Origin: CAYSLU01 sp964431965
GTDB taxonomy: Bacteria > Verrucomicrobiota > Kiritimatiellia > CAIKKV01 > CAYSLU01
NCBI GenBank assembly: GCA_964431965.1
Contig: CAYSLU010000043.1
Span: forward strand, 1-41,219
DNA length: 41,219 bases
Direction: 5' to 3'
Each line of letters begins with the position of its first letter. Within the stretch, counting starts at the first letter, position 1. A model generated the notes under the pieces. The model had not been told where the DNA came from and searched no databases. It saw only the letters and a program-made list of their open reading frames with translations. This document shows, piece by piece, positions 27,056 through 35,191 of this stretch. The position numbers and the translations under genes were made by a program.

Positions 27056-28552
27056 ATGCGTGCCAGACGCCTGCCGCTGTCCCGGTTCATTCCCCGGCTC
27101 GTCCTGATGGCCTTCTACGGTTCGCTGATCACGGCATCCCCTGCCCAGGTTCCCGGAATCCTGAACTACCAGGGACGCGTGACGGCGAACGGCACCAACT
27201 TCGACGGCGTCGGCCAGTTCAAGTTCGCTCTGGTGGATGGCGCCGGAACGACGAACTACTGGAGCCATGACGGGACGTCCGCCGGAGAACCGGCATCGGC
27301 CGCCGGGATCACGGTCTCGAAGGGGCTCTACTCCGTTCAGCTCGGCCAGCCCCCGATGCCGGCCGTCACGCCGCCGGCCTTTTCGGGCACGGACGTGTGG
27401 CTTCGCGTGTGGTTCGACGGCGGCAGCGGGATGCAGCAGCTCGCGCCGGACCAGCGCCTCGCAGCGGTGGGCTACTCGATGGTGGCGGCTACGGTTCCCG
27501 GATCCGGGATCAGCGGCGCCATTCCCGACGCGCGATTGTCCGGGAACGTCGGGATCGGAACGAACAGCCCGGCCGAGCGGCTCGAGGTTGCCGGGCGGAT
27601 CGTCGTGGCCGACTCGACCAACGCCGCATCGAAGGCCGGCACGATCCGGTGGACGGGCCGCGACTTCGAGGGCTACGACGGGCTCAGCTGGGTGTCGCTG
27701 TCGCCGGTGTATCTGCCCGAAGACATGGTCTACGTCCCTGGCGGGACCTTCACGATGGGGTGGACTGGCTTGGCGACGCCGACGCACGAAGTCACGCTAA
27801 GCTCCTACTATCTGGGCAAGCGCGAAGTGACGTATGGCCTTTGGTACACGGTGTGCCAGTGGGCGATCACCAACGGCTACGCATTCCAGAACCCGGGCCG
27901 CGAAGGCGACGATGGCACGAACGGCGTTCCGCCAACAGCCGATTCGACAGAACCGGTCACTCAGATATCGTGGCGCGACGCGATCGTGTGGTGCAATGCG
28001 TATTCCGAGCGGCTGCTGATCGACCCGGTCTACACGTATTCAAACGCGGTGATCCGTGACTCTCGCGACTCCAACGCCCTCGCGTGTGATGCCGCCGAGT
28101 GCAACCGGGTCCGGAGCGGCCACCGGCTTCCGACCGAGGCGGAGTGGGAGTACGCGGCGCGCTATGGCAAGGGGAGCGGGTGGACGCCCGGCAACTGGGC
28201 CAGCGGGGCTTCGGCGGACTATTCGGATGCCACGGCCTGCGATGCGGTAGCGTGGTACTCGGTCAACAGCACAAGCCGCACCCATGCGGTCGAGGGCAGA
28301 CTGCGCAACCAACTTGGCGTGTATGACATGAGCGGGAACGTGTGGGAGTTGTGCTGGGACTGGAAGAGCACGGCTTACGATAGTGCTCCGGCCACCGATC
28401 CTCTCGGCCCATCTTCAGGCTCCGACCGGTGCCTGCGTGGCGGGGCGTGGAACAGGAGCGCCCTGTACCTGCGAGCCTCATTCAGAAGCAGCTTGATTCC
28501 ATCGGGCAAGGCAAGCGACACCGGGTTGCGCCTGGTGCGGACAGCGAAGTAG
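27056..28552 (+). CDS. Secreted SUMF1/FGE-like domain protein without catalytic cysteines
   Basis: A 498-residue protein. The ATG at 27056 has GGAGG six bases upstream. A signal peptide (RLPLSRFIPRLVLMAFYGS ending near SPA) is followed by an N-terminal beta-rich module (ILNYQGRVTANGTNFDGVG), then a tail-fibre-like stretch (NVGIGTNSPAERLEVAGRI). The C-terminal SUMF1 domain (about residues 220-498) has MVYVPGGTFTMG, REVTYGLWY, RLPTEAEWEYAARYG, YDMSGNVWELCWDW and LRGGAWNRSALYLRASFR. True FGEs have two catalytic Cys in RGGSWxCxxxxCR; here these positions are Asn and Leu/Tyr, so it should not make formylglycine. It is probably a surface or ligand-binding C-type-lectin-like fold. Such proteins are abundant in Kiritimatiellota. 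The next gene is 35 bases downstream. Confidence 0.8.
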   Translation: MRARRLPLSRFIPRLVLMAFYGSLITASPAQVPGILNYQGRVTANGTNFDGVGQFKFALVDGAGTTNYWSHDGTSAGEPASAAGITVSKGLYSVQLGQPPMPAVTPPAFSGTDVWLRVWFDGGSGMQQLAPDQRLAAVGYSMVAATVPGSGISGAIPDARLSGNVGIGTNSPAERLEVAGRIVVADSTNAASKAGTIRWTGRDFEGYDGLSWVSLSPVYLPEDMVYVPGGTFTMGWTGLATPTHEVTLSSYYLGKREVTYGLWYTVCQWAITNGYAFQNPGREGDDGTNGVPPTADSTEPVTQISWRDAIVWCNAYSERLLIDPVYTYSNAVIRDSRDSNALACDAAECNRVRSGHRLPTEAEWEYAARYGKGSGWTPGNWASGASADYSDATACDAVAWYSVNSTSRTHAVEGRLRNQLGVYDMSGNVWELCWDWKSTAYDSAPATDPLGPSSGSDRCLRGGAWNRSALYLRASFRSSLIPSGKASDTGLRLVRTAK

Positions 28553-28587
28553 TAGTGGCTTCGACTGGGACAGACAGGAGGCCAGCA

Positions 28588-29463
28588 GTGATCAGGCGCC
28601 ACGGTCCCGTTGCTCTTGCGAGCATGGTCTTGCTCGGCGCGGGGATAGCCATCGCCGGCGAACCGGGATGGCTTGACGGAGGCGGGGGGGTGGCTGCCGG
28701 CCCATCTTGCACGCTCAATGGCAGCCTCGGCGGAATCGGCGGGGTGGCCTCGGCCGGGACTATGGTCGTCAAGGCGGGTCTAATCGGGCAGTTGTTCGAG
28801 GTGACGAATCTCGTTGTGCGCGCGGCTCCGGACTCCGCGCCGGAGGGCGCCGGGAGCCAACTCAGCGGGTTGGCCGCGCTCGATGACGACACGGTCGTGG
28901 CGCTGGCGGGAAGCAGCATCGTCTGGAGCGCCGCTGCCTATCCGGTGTCTGCCATCGGGGCTGACGGGCGGGCGACGCTGGGCCCGGTCTATGCCGATGC
29001 CTCCGCCGTGGTGACGGGGCGCTATCTCGGCGGCTCCGGGGCGGCGGTCGTGTGGGTGCTCAACGCGAATCCCGACGACTTCGGGCTCTACGCCGGCGAC
29101 CAGGTCCCCGACGCCTGGCAGGTGCAGTACTTCGGGGTCAACAATCCGGGCGGGCAGGGGGCGGCCACGAACGCCACGGGCCGGAGCAACCTGTACGCGT
29201 ATACTGCGGATCTCGATCCGAACGATCCCGGCTCGCAGTTCGAGATCCTCGCCGCGTCCAACGCGCCGCCGGTCTTCAGTCTGTGCATTCCGGCCTCCTC
29301 GAACCGCCAGTACCGGCTGGAGTGGACCACGAATATGCTCGCAGGCGGGTGGACGAACACCCCCGGGGCCGTCCCCGTCAGCGGTCCTGGCGGCCCGTTC
29401 TGGATGAGCGACACCAACTCGGCGTCGACCCGGCTCTACCGCGTCGAAGTCCGCGTGCCGTAG
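28588..29463 (+). CDS. Secreted protein of unknown function
   Basis: A 291-residue protein from a GTG at 28588 with CAGGAGG eight bases upstream. The signal peptide is GPVALASMVLLGAGIAIAG. The mature region opens with a Gly/Ala-rich segment and contains DDFGLYAGDQVPDAWQVQYF and DLDPNDPGSQFEILAAS, related to the short Asp-rich linker plus Ig-like ending common in large Kiritimatiellota secreted proteins. The last 60 residues (YRLEWTTNMLAGGWTNTPG) form a beta-sandwich-like cap. Function is not known. It is co-directional with the SUMF1-like gene and probably co-transcribed, so the two may act together at the cell surface. It ends eight bases from the convergent methyltransferase/MTHFR stop. Confidence 0.7.
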   Translation: MIRRHGPVALASMVLLGAGIAIAGEPGWLDGGGGVAAGPSCTLNGSLGGIGGVASAGTMVVKAGLIGQLFEVTNLVVRAAPDSAPEGAGSQLSGLAALDDDTVVALAGSSIVWSAAAYPVSAIGADGRATLGPVYADASAVVTGRYLGGSGAAVVWVLNANPDDFGLYAGDQVPDAWQVQYFGVNNPGGQGAATNATGRSNLYAYTADLDPNDPGSQFEILAASNAPPVFSLCIPASSNRQYRLEWTTNMLAGGWTNTPGAVPVSGPGGPFWMSDTNSASTRLYRVEVRVP

Positions 29464-29471
29464 GGCGACGG

Positions 29472-31316
29472 CTATCGAGCCCCGCCCAGCCCCAGCACGC
29501 GCAGGGCGGTCTGGACGTTGCCCATGGGCGCGGAGACTTGGAACCCCGCGACGCGGCTTTCGATGCGGGCGATGATCTCGTGCGCGATGGCGATTCCGGC
29601 GTCGCGGCTCTCTTCCCTCGTCTTGCACGCGGCGAGCCGCGACATGACGGCGTCGGGAATGACCACCCCCGGGACTTCGTTGCGCATGAATTCGGCGTTC
29701 TTGAAGCTGGCCAGCGGCCACACGCCCGCGATGACGGGGATGCGCTTCGCATAGGACTCGACCTCGTCCAGGAAGCGCAGCAGCGAGTCGGCGTCGAACA
29801 CCGGCTGCGTGATCGCGTATTCCGCGCCGGCCTCGATCTTCCGGAAGTAGCGCTCCAGCTCCCGCTTCCGGTCCACCGCGCACGGGTTTGCGCCTACCCC
29901 GATGAAGATGGCCGTGGGCGGCAGCACCGGGTTGCCGCCGAGGTCGCGCCCGTGATTGAGGTTGTGGATCATCTGCGTCAGGCCGATGGCATCCACGTCG
30001 AACACGCCGGTGACGTCCGGATACTCGCCGGTCTTCGGGGGGTCACCGGTGATGACGAGCAGGTTGGTCAGGCCTGCGGCCTGCGCGCCCAGCACGTCGG
30101 ACTGCATGCCGAGCAGGTTGCGGTCGCGGCAGCAGTAGTGGGGGATCGGCTCGATGCCGACGGCGTCGCGGATCAGGATGGACGTGATCATGGGCGAGAC
30201 GCGCGACGACGCGCGGGGGCCGTCGGGTATGTTGATCGCGTCGATGCCGGCGTAGTGGCACTCGCGCACCTTCTCGAGCATCGCGGCCATGTCCGGCGAC
30301 TTCGGCGGCAGGATCTCGACGCTCGTCACCTTCTCGCCGCGCAGCAGGCGGGCGGCGAAGCGGCACTTGCGGGCGGGGGGGACCACGGCGACAGCGGCCT
30401 GCGCCTCGGGGGCGGGCACCCGGATCGTGGCGTGTCGCTTTACGCCGCTGAGGCTCTTCACGGCCCGGGCCGCCATCCGGATGTGCGCGGGGGTCGTGCC
30501 GCAGCAGCCGCCGACGCCGCGCACGCCGAGTTCGATGAAGCGCTTGGCGTACGACGTGAAGTATTCGGGGCTCGTCATGTAGAGCATGCGCCCGCCGACC
30601 TCGCGCGGGAGGCCGGCGTTCGGCTTGACGATCAGCGGCTTCGCCGTGGCCTTGATGATGCGCTCGACGATGTCGAACACGCCGGCCGGGCCGATCGCGC
30701 AGTTCAGGCCGATCGTGTCCACGGCGGGATCCTGCTCGAGCGCCGTGACGATGGTCTCGACGGTGAACCCGAGCGCCGTCTCGCCGTTCTCGTTGACCGT
30801 GAAGGACGCGTGGACGGGCAGGCCGGTGGCCCGGGCGCACGCGGCCGCCACCTGCAGCTCGCGGAGGTCGGAAAAGGTCTCGAGGAAGAAGAGGTCGACG
30901 CCCGCCTCCTTGAGCGCGGCCATCTGTTCCTCGAAGACGCGGGTCGCCGCGGCGGCGCCGGCGTCGGTCAGCGTCTGCCGGAATCCCGCGCAGGGGCCTA
31001 CGTCGCCGGCGACCAGCGCGATGTCGCCGGCGGCCTCGCGGGCGAGCCGGACGGCGGCGGCGTTGATGGCGTCAACCTTCTCGCCGAGCCCGTAGCCGGC
31101 CAGCTTCATGCGGTTGGCGCCGAAGGTGTTCGTGAGGAGCAGGTCCGCCCCGGCCTCGGCATACTCGCGATGGATCTGCTGGATCAGGTCCGGGCGCGTC
31201 AGCGACAGCTCGTCGTAGCAGGCGTTCACGAACACGCCCTTCTCGTAGACCATGGTGCCCATCGCGCCATCGAGCACGATCGGGCGCTCCTGAATCCGTT
31301 CCAGATAGCTTTTCAT
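29472..31316 (-). CDS. Bifunctional homocysteine S-methyltransferase/methylenetetrahydrofolate reductase
   Basis: A 614-residue fusion like Bacillus YitJ. Residues 1-300 are a homocysteine methyltransferase barrel: IVLDGAMGTMVYEKG, TNTFGANRMKL, the zinc Cys in DTIGLNCAIGP (near 205) and the Cys pair in GVGGCCGTTPAH (near 270). Residues about 325-614 are MTHFR: TSVEILPPKSPDM, LLVITGDPPKTGEYPDV and YAITQPVFDADSLL. It would reduce CH2-THF to methyl-THF and move methyl groups to homocysteine. It overlaps in role with the separate MetH and MTHFR genes nearby, so the window has two MTHFR modules and two homocysteine methyltransferase modules. It is the last gene of the metH-rubredoxin run; AGGAC precedes the ATG. 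Confidence 0.9.
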   Translation of the reverse strand: MKSYLERIQERPIVLDGAMGTMVYEKGVFVNACYDELSLTRPDLIQQIHREYAEAGADLLLTNTFGANRMKLAGYGLGEKVDAINAAAVRLAREAAGDIALVAGDVGPCAGFRQTLTDAGAAAATRVFEEQMAALKEAGVDLFFLETFSDLRELQVAAACARATGLPVHASFTVNENGETALGFTVETIVTALEQDPAVDTIGLNCAIGPAGVFDIVERIIKATAKPLIVKPNAGLPREVGGRMLYMTSPEYFTSYAKRFIELGVRGVGGCCGTTPAHIRMAARAVKSLSGVKRHATIRVPAPEAQAAVAVVPPARKCRFAARLLRGEKVTSVEILPPKSPDMAAMLEKVRECHYAGIDAINIPDGPRASSRVSPMITSILIRDAVGIEPIPHYCCRDRNLLGMQSDVLGAQAAGLTNLLVITGDPPKTGEYPDVTGVFDVDAIGLTQMIHNLNHGRDLGGNPVLPPTAIFIGVGANPCAVDRKRELERYFRKIEAGAEYAITQPVFDADSLLRFLDEVESYAKRIPVIAGVWPLASFKNAEFMRNEVPGVVIPDAVMSRLAACKTREESRDAGIAIAHEIIARIESRVAGFQVSAPMGNVQTALRVLGLGGAR

Positions 31317-31352
31317 CGGGTGTGTCCTGTGCGGCGCCGGCCGAGGCGCCGA

Positions 31353-31514
31353 TTAGTCGAGCGGGTCAAACTGGGTCTTGGCCTGGTAGCAGATGGGGCA
31401 CGTCCAGGTTTCCGGTATCTTCGCGAACGGGGTGCCGGGCTCGATGTCGCCCGCCGGGTCTCCCGCCTCGGGATCGTAGATATAGCCGCAGTTGACACAG
31501 ATATACTTGCCCAT
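31353..31514 (-). CDS. Rubredoxin
   Basis: A 53-residue protein. The two CxxCG-type knuckles that bind one Fe are YICVNCGYIYDPE (Cys6, Cys9) and WTCPICYQAKTQF (Cys39, Cys42). The second knuckle reads CPICY where CPxCG is usual. GGAGG is eight bases before the ATG. It sits 13 bases after the metH stop and 36 bases before the methyltransferase/MTHFR start, on the same strand. The context suggests it supplies electrons for reductive reactivation of cobalamin in MetH or for an MTHFR, roles usually played by flavodoxin or ferredoxin. That is inference. Confidence 0.93.
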   Translation of the reverse strand: MGKYICVNCGYIYDPEAGDPAGDIEPGTPFAKIPETWTCPICYQAKTQFDPLD

Positions 31515-31527
31515 CCGGCTGCCCTCC

Positions 31528-34500
31528 TTACACCGCGAAGTACTTGGCCTGCGGGTGATGCGCCACCAGGGCCGATGTCGTCTGCTCGGGCACCATCTGC
31601 ATGCCTTCCGTGAGCGTCACGCCGATGGCCTCGGGGCGCAGCATCTCGAACAGCGGCTGGTGAACGTCGAGATCGGGGCAGGAGGGATACCCGAAGCCGT
31701 AGCGCGAGCCCTGGTAGTCCTGGGTCGCATACCCGGTCAGGCCGGCCGGCCGGTGGGCGCCGATCCCCAGCTCCCCGCGCATGACCTCGTGCCAGTACTC
31801 GGCCAGCGCATCCGTGAGCTCGACGCTGTACCCGTGCAGCATCAGGTAGTCGTGATAGCGGTCCGAGTCGTACAGCGCGTGCGCTTCCTCGCCGATCCGG
31901 GCGCCGATGGTCACCACGAAGAACGCGGCGATGTCGCCGCCCTCCTCGGCCGTCTTGAAGTAGTCGGCGATGCACAGGCCCGGCGCGAACGCCTGTCGCG
32001 GGAAGGCGAACGGCACCTCGCGCCCGTCGTGCGCGACGAGGAGGGAGTCGCCCTCGGAGCGGGCGCGGAAGTACCCGTAGGCCACCGAGGCGCTGACGAT
32101 GGCCTCGGTGCGCGTCCGGTGCAGGAACTGCTCGTAGAGGGGCCGCACCTTGGTCTTCACCAGCTCGTCGTAGTCCGCCGCGCTCAGCTTGCCGCGCCGG
32201 TATCCCCACCGCCCCCGGAACAGGGCCGGCTCGTTCATGTAGGGGAAGATCCGCTCGGGATCGATGCCGGTCACGTGCCGCACGCCGAGAAACGGCGGCT
32301 GGGGCACCGGGTTGCGGCGGTCCACCTCGACGCGACGGGCGGCGGCCGCCGGGGCGCCGCCAGCCGTCCGGGCCTGCACCGCCGTGGCGCGGAGCGTCCC
32401 GGCCTCGTGCTCGCGCAGCGCGCGAAGGCCGGCGAATGCGTCGGCGCAGTAGACGACCGGGGCGGCCGGGTAGCCCGGCACGCAGTCGTTCGCCACGAAC
32501 GCCGGGGTCAGCGCCGCGCCGCCCAGCAGCACGGGCGCGGTCAGGCCGGCATCCTGGAACAGCTGCATGTTCTCCCGCATCACCAGCGCCGACTTGACCA
32601 GGAGCCCGGACAGACCGATCGCGTCCACCCCGAGCTCGCGCGACTTCGCGATGATCACTTCGGCCGGAACCTTGATCCCGAGGTTGAACACGGTGTAGCC
32701 GTTGTTGCTGAGGATGATGTCGACCAGGTTCTTGCCGATGTCGTGCACGTCGCCCTGCACGGTGGCCAGCAGCACCTTGAGCCCGGCCTGGCGGTCGGCC
32801 TTGTCCATGAACCGCTCCAGGTAGCCGACCGACGCCTTCATCACCTCCGCGGACTGCAGCACGAACGGCAGCAGCATGTCCCCGCTGGCGAAGAGGTCGC
32901 CGACTTTGCGCATGGCCGGCACGAGGATGGTGTTGATGATGGCGTTCGCGGTGTAGCGCGTCAGCAGCATGTCGACGACTTCCTCCACGCCGTCCTTCTC
33001 GCCCCGGACGATCTTGTCGGCCATCAGTGCCTCGATCGGCTGGTCGTCGTCGGCCTTCCGGCCCGCATCGGCCTTGGCGCTGGCGGAGGCGAAGTGATCC
33101 AGGAACGCCGCCAGCGGCGTCCTGCCCTCGGCGCGCGCGCGGTTGTAGATCAGATCGAGGCAGATGTCCCGGTCCGCGGCGTCGATCTGGTTGAACGGGA
33201 CGATCTTGGCTACGTCGATGATCGCCGCGTCCAGGCCGGCCTGCACGGCCTCGTGCAGGAACACGGAGTTGAGCAGGCGGCGGGTCTGCGGCCCGAGGCC
33301 GAAGCTGATGTTGCTGACCCCGAGGCTGGTCATCACCCCGGGCAGCTCCTGCTTGATGCGGCGGATCGCGCTGAGGGTCTCGACGCCCGAGTTGAAGAGC
33401 GTCTCGTCGCCCGAGCCGATCGTGAACGTCAGCGCGTCGAAGAGCAGGTCCGACGGCCGGAGTCCGTGGCTGAGCGCGCGCGCGTGAATCGCGCGGGCCG
33501 TGGCGACCTTGTCGTCCGCCGTCATGGCCATGCCGCGCTCGTTGATGGTGAGCGCCATGACCGCGGCGCCGTAGCGCCTGGCGACGCGGCAGACCCGGTC
33601 GAGGTTCGCGCCGCCGTCCTCGAGGTTGATCGAGTTGACGATGCAGCGGCCCGGGTGGATCCGGAGCGCGGCCTCGATGCAGTCGGGCGTGGTCGAGTCG
33701 ATGACGAGCGGGACCTTGACGCCCGTGCGGAGGCGGCGCACCAGCGCGACCAGGTCCTCCTGCTCCTTCCGGCCGGCGTAGGCCGTGCAGACGTCGAGCG
33801 CCATCGCGCCTTCGGCCTCCTGCTGGACGCCGAGCTTGAGGGCCGCATCGTAGTCGTCGGCCAGCAGCATCTCGCGGAACTTCTTCGAGCCGTTTGCGTT
33901 CAGGCGCTCGCCGATGACGAACGGCGGGATGTCCGGCGTGAGGTCGACCGACTGGTAGACGCTGGCGACGCGGGGGCGCCGCTCCGGCTGGCGGGCGCCC
34001 GGGGCGACGCCCTTCAGCGCGGCGGCCAGCGCGCGGATGTGCTCCGGCGTGGTGCCGCAGCAGCCGCCCACGACGGACACGCCGTCCTCGACCACGAACC
34101 GCTTGAGGTGCGCGGCGAACTCGTCGGGCGTCAGGTCGTAGACCGTCCGCCCCTGGTCGAGCCGCGGCATGCCGGCGTTCGGCATGACGGAGATCCGGCC
34201 GGGCCACTGGCGCGAGGCGTACGAGACGTACTCGGCCATCTCGCGCGGGCCGGTGGCGCAGTTGAGCCCGAGCGAGAAGAGGGGATAGGGCTCGAGCGTG
34301 GCGATGACCGTCGCGATGTCCGAGCCGGCGAGCAGGGTGCCGGTGGTCTCGACGGTTGCCGAGACCATGACCGGGACGCAGCGGCCCAGCCGGTCCATCG
34401 TCCCGAAGGCGGCGACCAGCGCGGTCTTGATCTGGAGCAGATCCTGGCAGGTCTCGAACAGCAGCAGGTCGACGCCGGCCAGAATCAGGGCCTCCACCTG

Positions 34501-34917
34501 CTCGGCGTAGGCGTCGCCCTGCGCCTCGACGGAGATCTGGTCCAGGATCGCGAGCTTTGTCCCGGGCCCGAGCGATCCGCATACCAGGGCGCCGGGCTTC
34601 GCGGCTGCGGCCGCGCGCGCGTTTCGGACGGCAGCCCGGTTGATCTCGGCCACCCGCTGCTCGAGCCCGTACTCGGCCAGGACGATGCGGCTGGCGCCGA
34701 ACGTGTTGGTCTCGACCACCTGGGCGCCGGCGTCCAGGTAAGACCGATGCATCGCGACGATCGCGTCGGGGCTGGTGACGTTCAGCAGCTCGTTGCAGCC
34801 CTCGCAACCGGCCCAGGCGTCGGCGGGCAGCTGCATCCTCTGGATGCTCGTTCCGCAGGCGCCGTCAAAGATCAGGATCGGCTGCTCCAGCAGCGAATTC
34901 ACGCATGTGTCAGGCAC
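31528..34917 (-). CDS. metH: Cobalamin-dependent methionine synthase MetH
   Basis: About 1,129 residues with all four classical modules. The homocysteine domain (1-310) has DGACGTSIQRM, SLGLNCATGP and GGCCGTTPEH. The pterin domain (about 345-600) has GERLNANGSKKF and NSINLEDG. The B12 domain has GDVHDIGKNLVDIIL with the cobalt-ligand His near residue 725 and LSGLLVKSA. The AdoMet reactivation domain (about 880-1130) has RYGFGYPSCPDL. It transfers methyl from methyl-THF via cobalamin to homocysteine. The GTG at 34917 is preferred because GGGAGG lies nine bases upstream; a TTG at 34923 is closer than ideal. Rubredoxin and methyltransferase/MTHFR follow on the same strand, and an MTHFR is divergent upstream. 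Confidence 0.95.
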   Translation of the reverse strand: MPDTCVNSLLEQPILIFDGACGTSIQRMQLPADAWAGCEGCNELLNVTSPDAIVAMHRSYLDAGAQVVETNTFGASRIVLAEYGLEQRVAEINRAAVRNARAAAAAKPGALVCGSLGPGTKLAILDQISVEAQGDAYAEQVEALILAGVDLLLFETCQDLLQIKTALVAAFGTMDRLGRCVPVMVSATVETTGTLLAGSDIATVIATLEPYPLFSLGLNCATGPREMAEYVSYASRQWPGRISVMPNAGMPRLDQGRTVYDLTPDEFAAHLKRFVVEDGVSVVGGCCGTTPEHIRALAAALKGVAPGARQPERRPRVASVYQSVDLTPDIPPFVIGERLNANGSKKFREMLLADDYDAALKLGVQQEAEGAMALDVCTAYAGRKEQEDLVALVRRLRTGVKVPLVIDSTTPDCIEAALRIHPGRCIVNSINLEDGGANLDRVCRVARRYGAAVMALTINERGMAMTADDKVATARAIHARALSHGLRPSDLLFDALTFTIGSGDETLFNSGVETLSAIRRIKQELPGVMTSLGVSNISFGLGPQTRRLLNSVFLHEAVQAGLDAAIIDVAKIVPFNQIDAADRDICLDLIYNRARAEGRTPLAAFLDHFASASAKADAGRKADDDQPIEALMADKIVRGEKDGVEEVVDMLLTRYTANAIINTILVPAMRKVGDLFASGDMLLPFVLQSAEVMKASVGYLERFMDKADRQAGLKVLLATVQGDVHDIGKNLVDIILSNNGYTVFNLGIKVPAEVIIAKSRELGVDAIGLSGLLVKSALVMRENMQLFQDAGLTAPVLLGGAALTPAFVANDCVPGYPAAPVVYCADAFAGLRALREHEAGTLRATAVQARTAGGAPAAAARRVEVDRRNPVPQPPFLGVRHVTGIDPERIFPYMNEPALFRGRWGYRRGKLSAADYDELVKTKVRPLYEQFLHRTRTEAIVSASVAYGYFRARSEGDSLLVAHDGREVPFAFPRQAFAPGLCIADYFKTAEEGGDIAAFFVVTIGARIGEEAHALYDSDRYHDYLMLHGYSVELTDALAEYWHEVMRGELGIGAHRPAGLTGYATQDYQGSRYGFGYPSCPDLDVHQPLFEMLRPEAIGVTLTEGMQMVPEQTTSALVAHHPQAKYFAV

Positions 34918-34923
34918 GTTCAA

Positions 34924-35191
34924 TACCCTCCCGGTCCCGTATCATCTTCCGAGTATAGCGCCCCCGCGGCGGAAATCCTTGCGGAATCGCGATGCAGCCG
35001 GCCGTCCCAGGCCCGACCATGCAGCGCCATGCGCTCGGATCACTGACTCGCTATACGGAATCCGTCTGGCCGGGCGCTTGAAATCCCGACCAATTCCCGT
35101 AACATTAGCACAATCAGTATCGGACGACCTACGAGTCCGAGCGGTTCACCGAGCGGCCCGGGCCGTGGAACACCCAACCAGTGGGGTCAGC
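34924..35191. promoter_or_regulatory. Divergent promoter region of metH and the MTHFR-lyase operon
   Basis: 268 bases. A minus -10 TATACT (34957-34952) within a variant of the recurring motif would start metH about 28 bases before its GTG. On plus, GCTATACGGAAT (35050-35061) would start the MTHFR transcript with a leader of about 130 bases. No clear -35 boxes were found for either. SAM, SAH and cobalamin riboswitch cores were looked for by eye and not recognised. Confidence 0.4.

Noticed and set aside
27056..28552. Formylglycine-generating enzyme maturing the sulfatase at 15381
   Set aside because: The active-site cysteines are missing and the protein is predicted to be secreted while the sulfatase appears cytoplasmic.
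29052..31613. An 853-codon plus-strand frame opposite the methyltransferase/MTHFR gene
   Set aside because: It mirrors a well-conserved minus-strand gene, is full of Arg, Ala, Gly and His, and has no recognisable domain. Long antisense frames are normal at this GC content.
31492..35046. An 1,184-codon plus-strand frame opposite metH
   Set aside because: The minus strand carries complete MetH motifs. The plus product has antisense-type composition and no family motifs.
34924..35191. SAM, SAH or cobalamin riboswitch upstream of metH or metF
   Set aside because: No conserved cores were recognised by eye on either strand, and the metH leader appears too short. A covariance search would be decisive.
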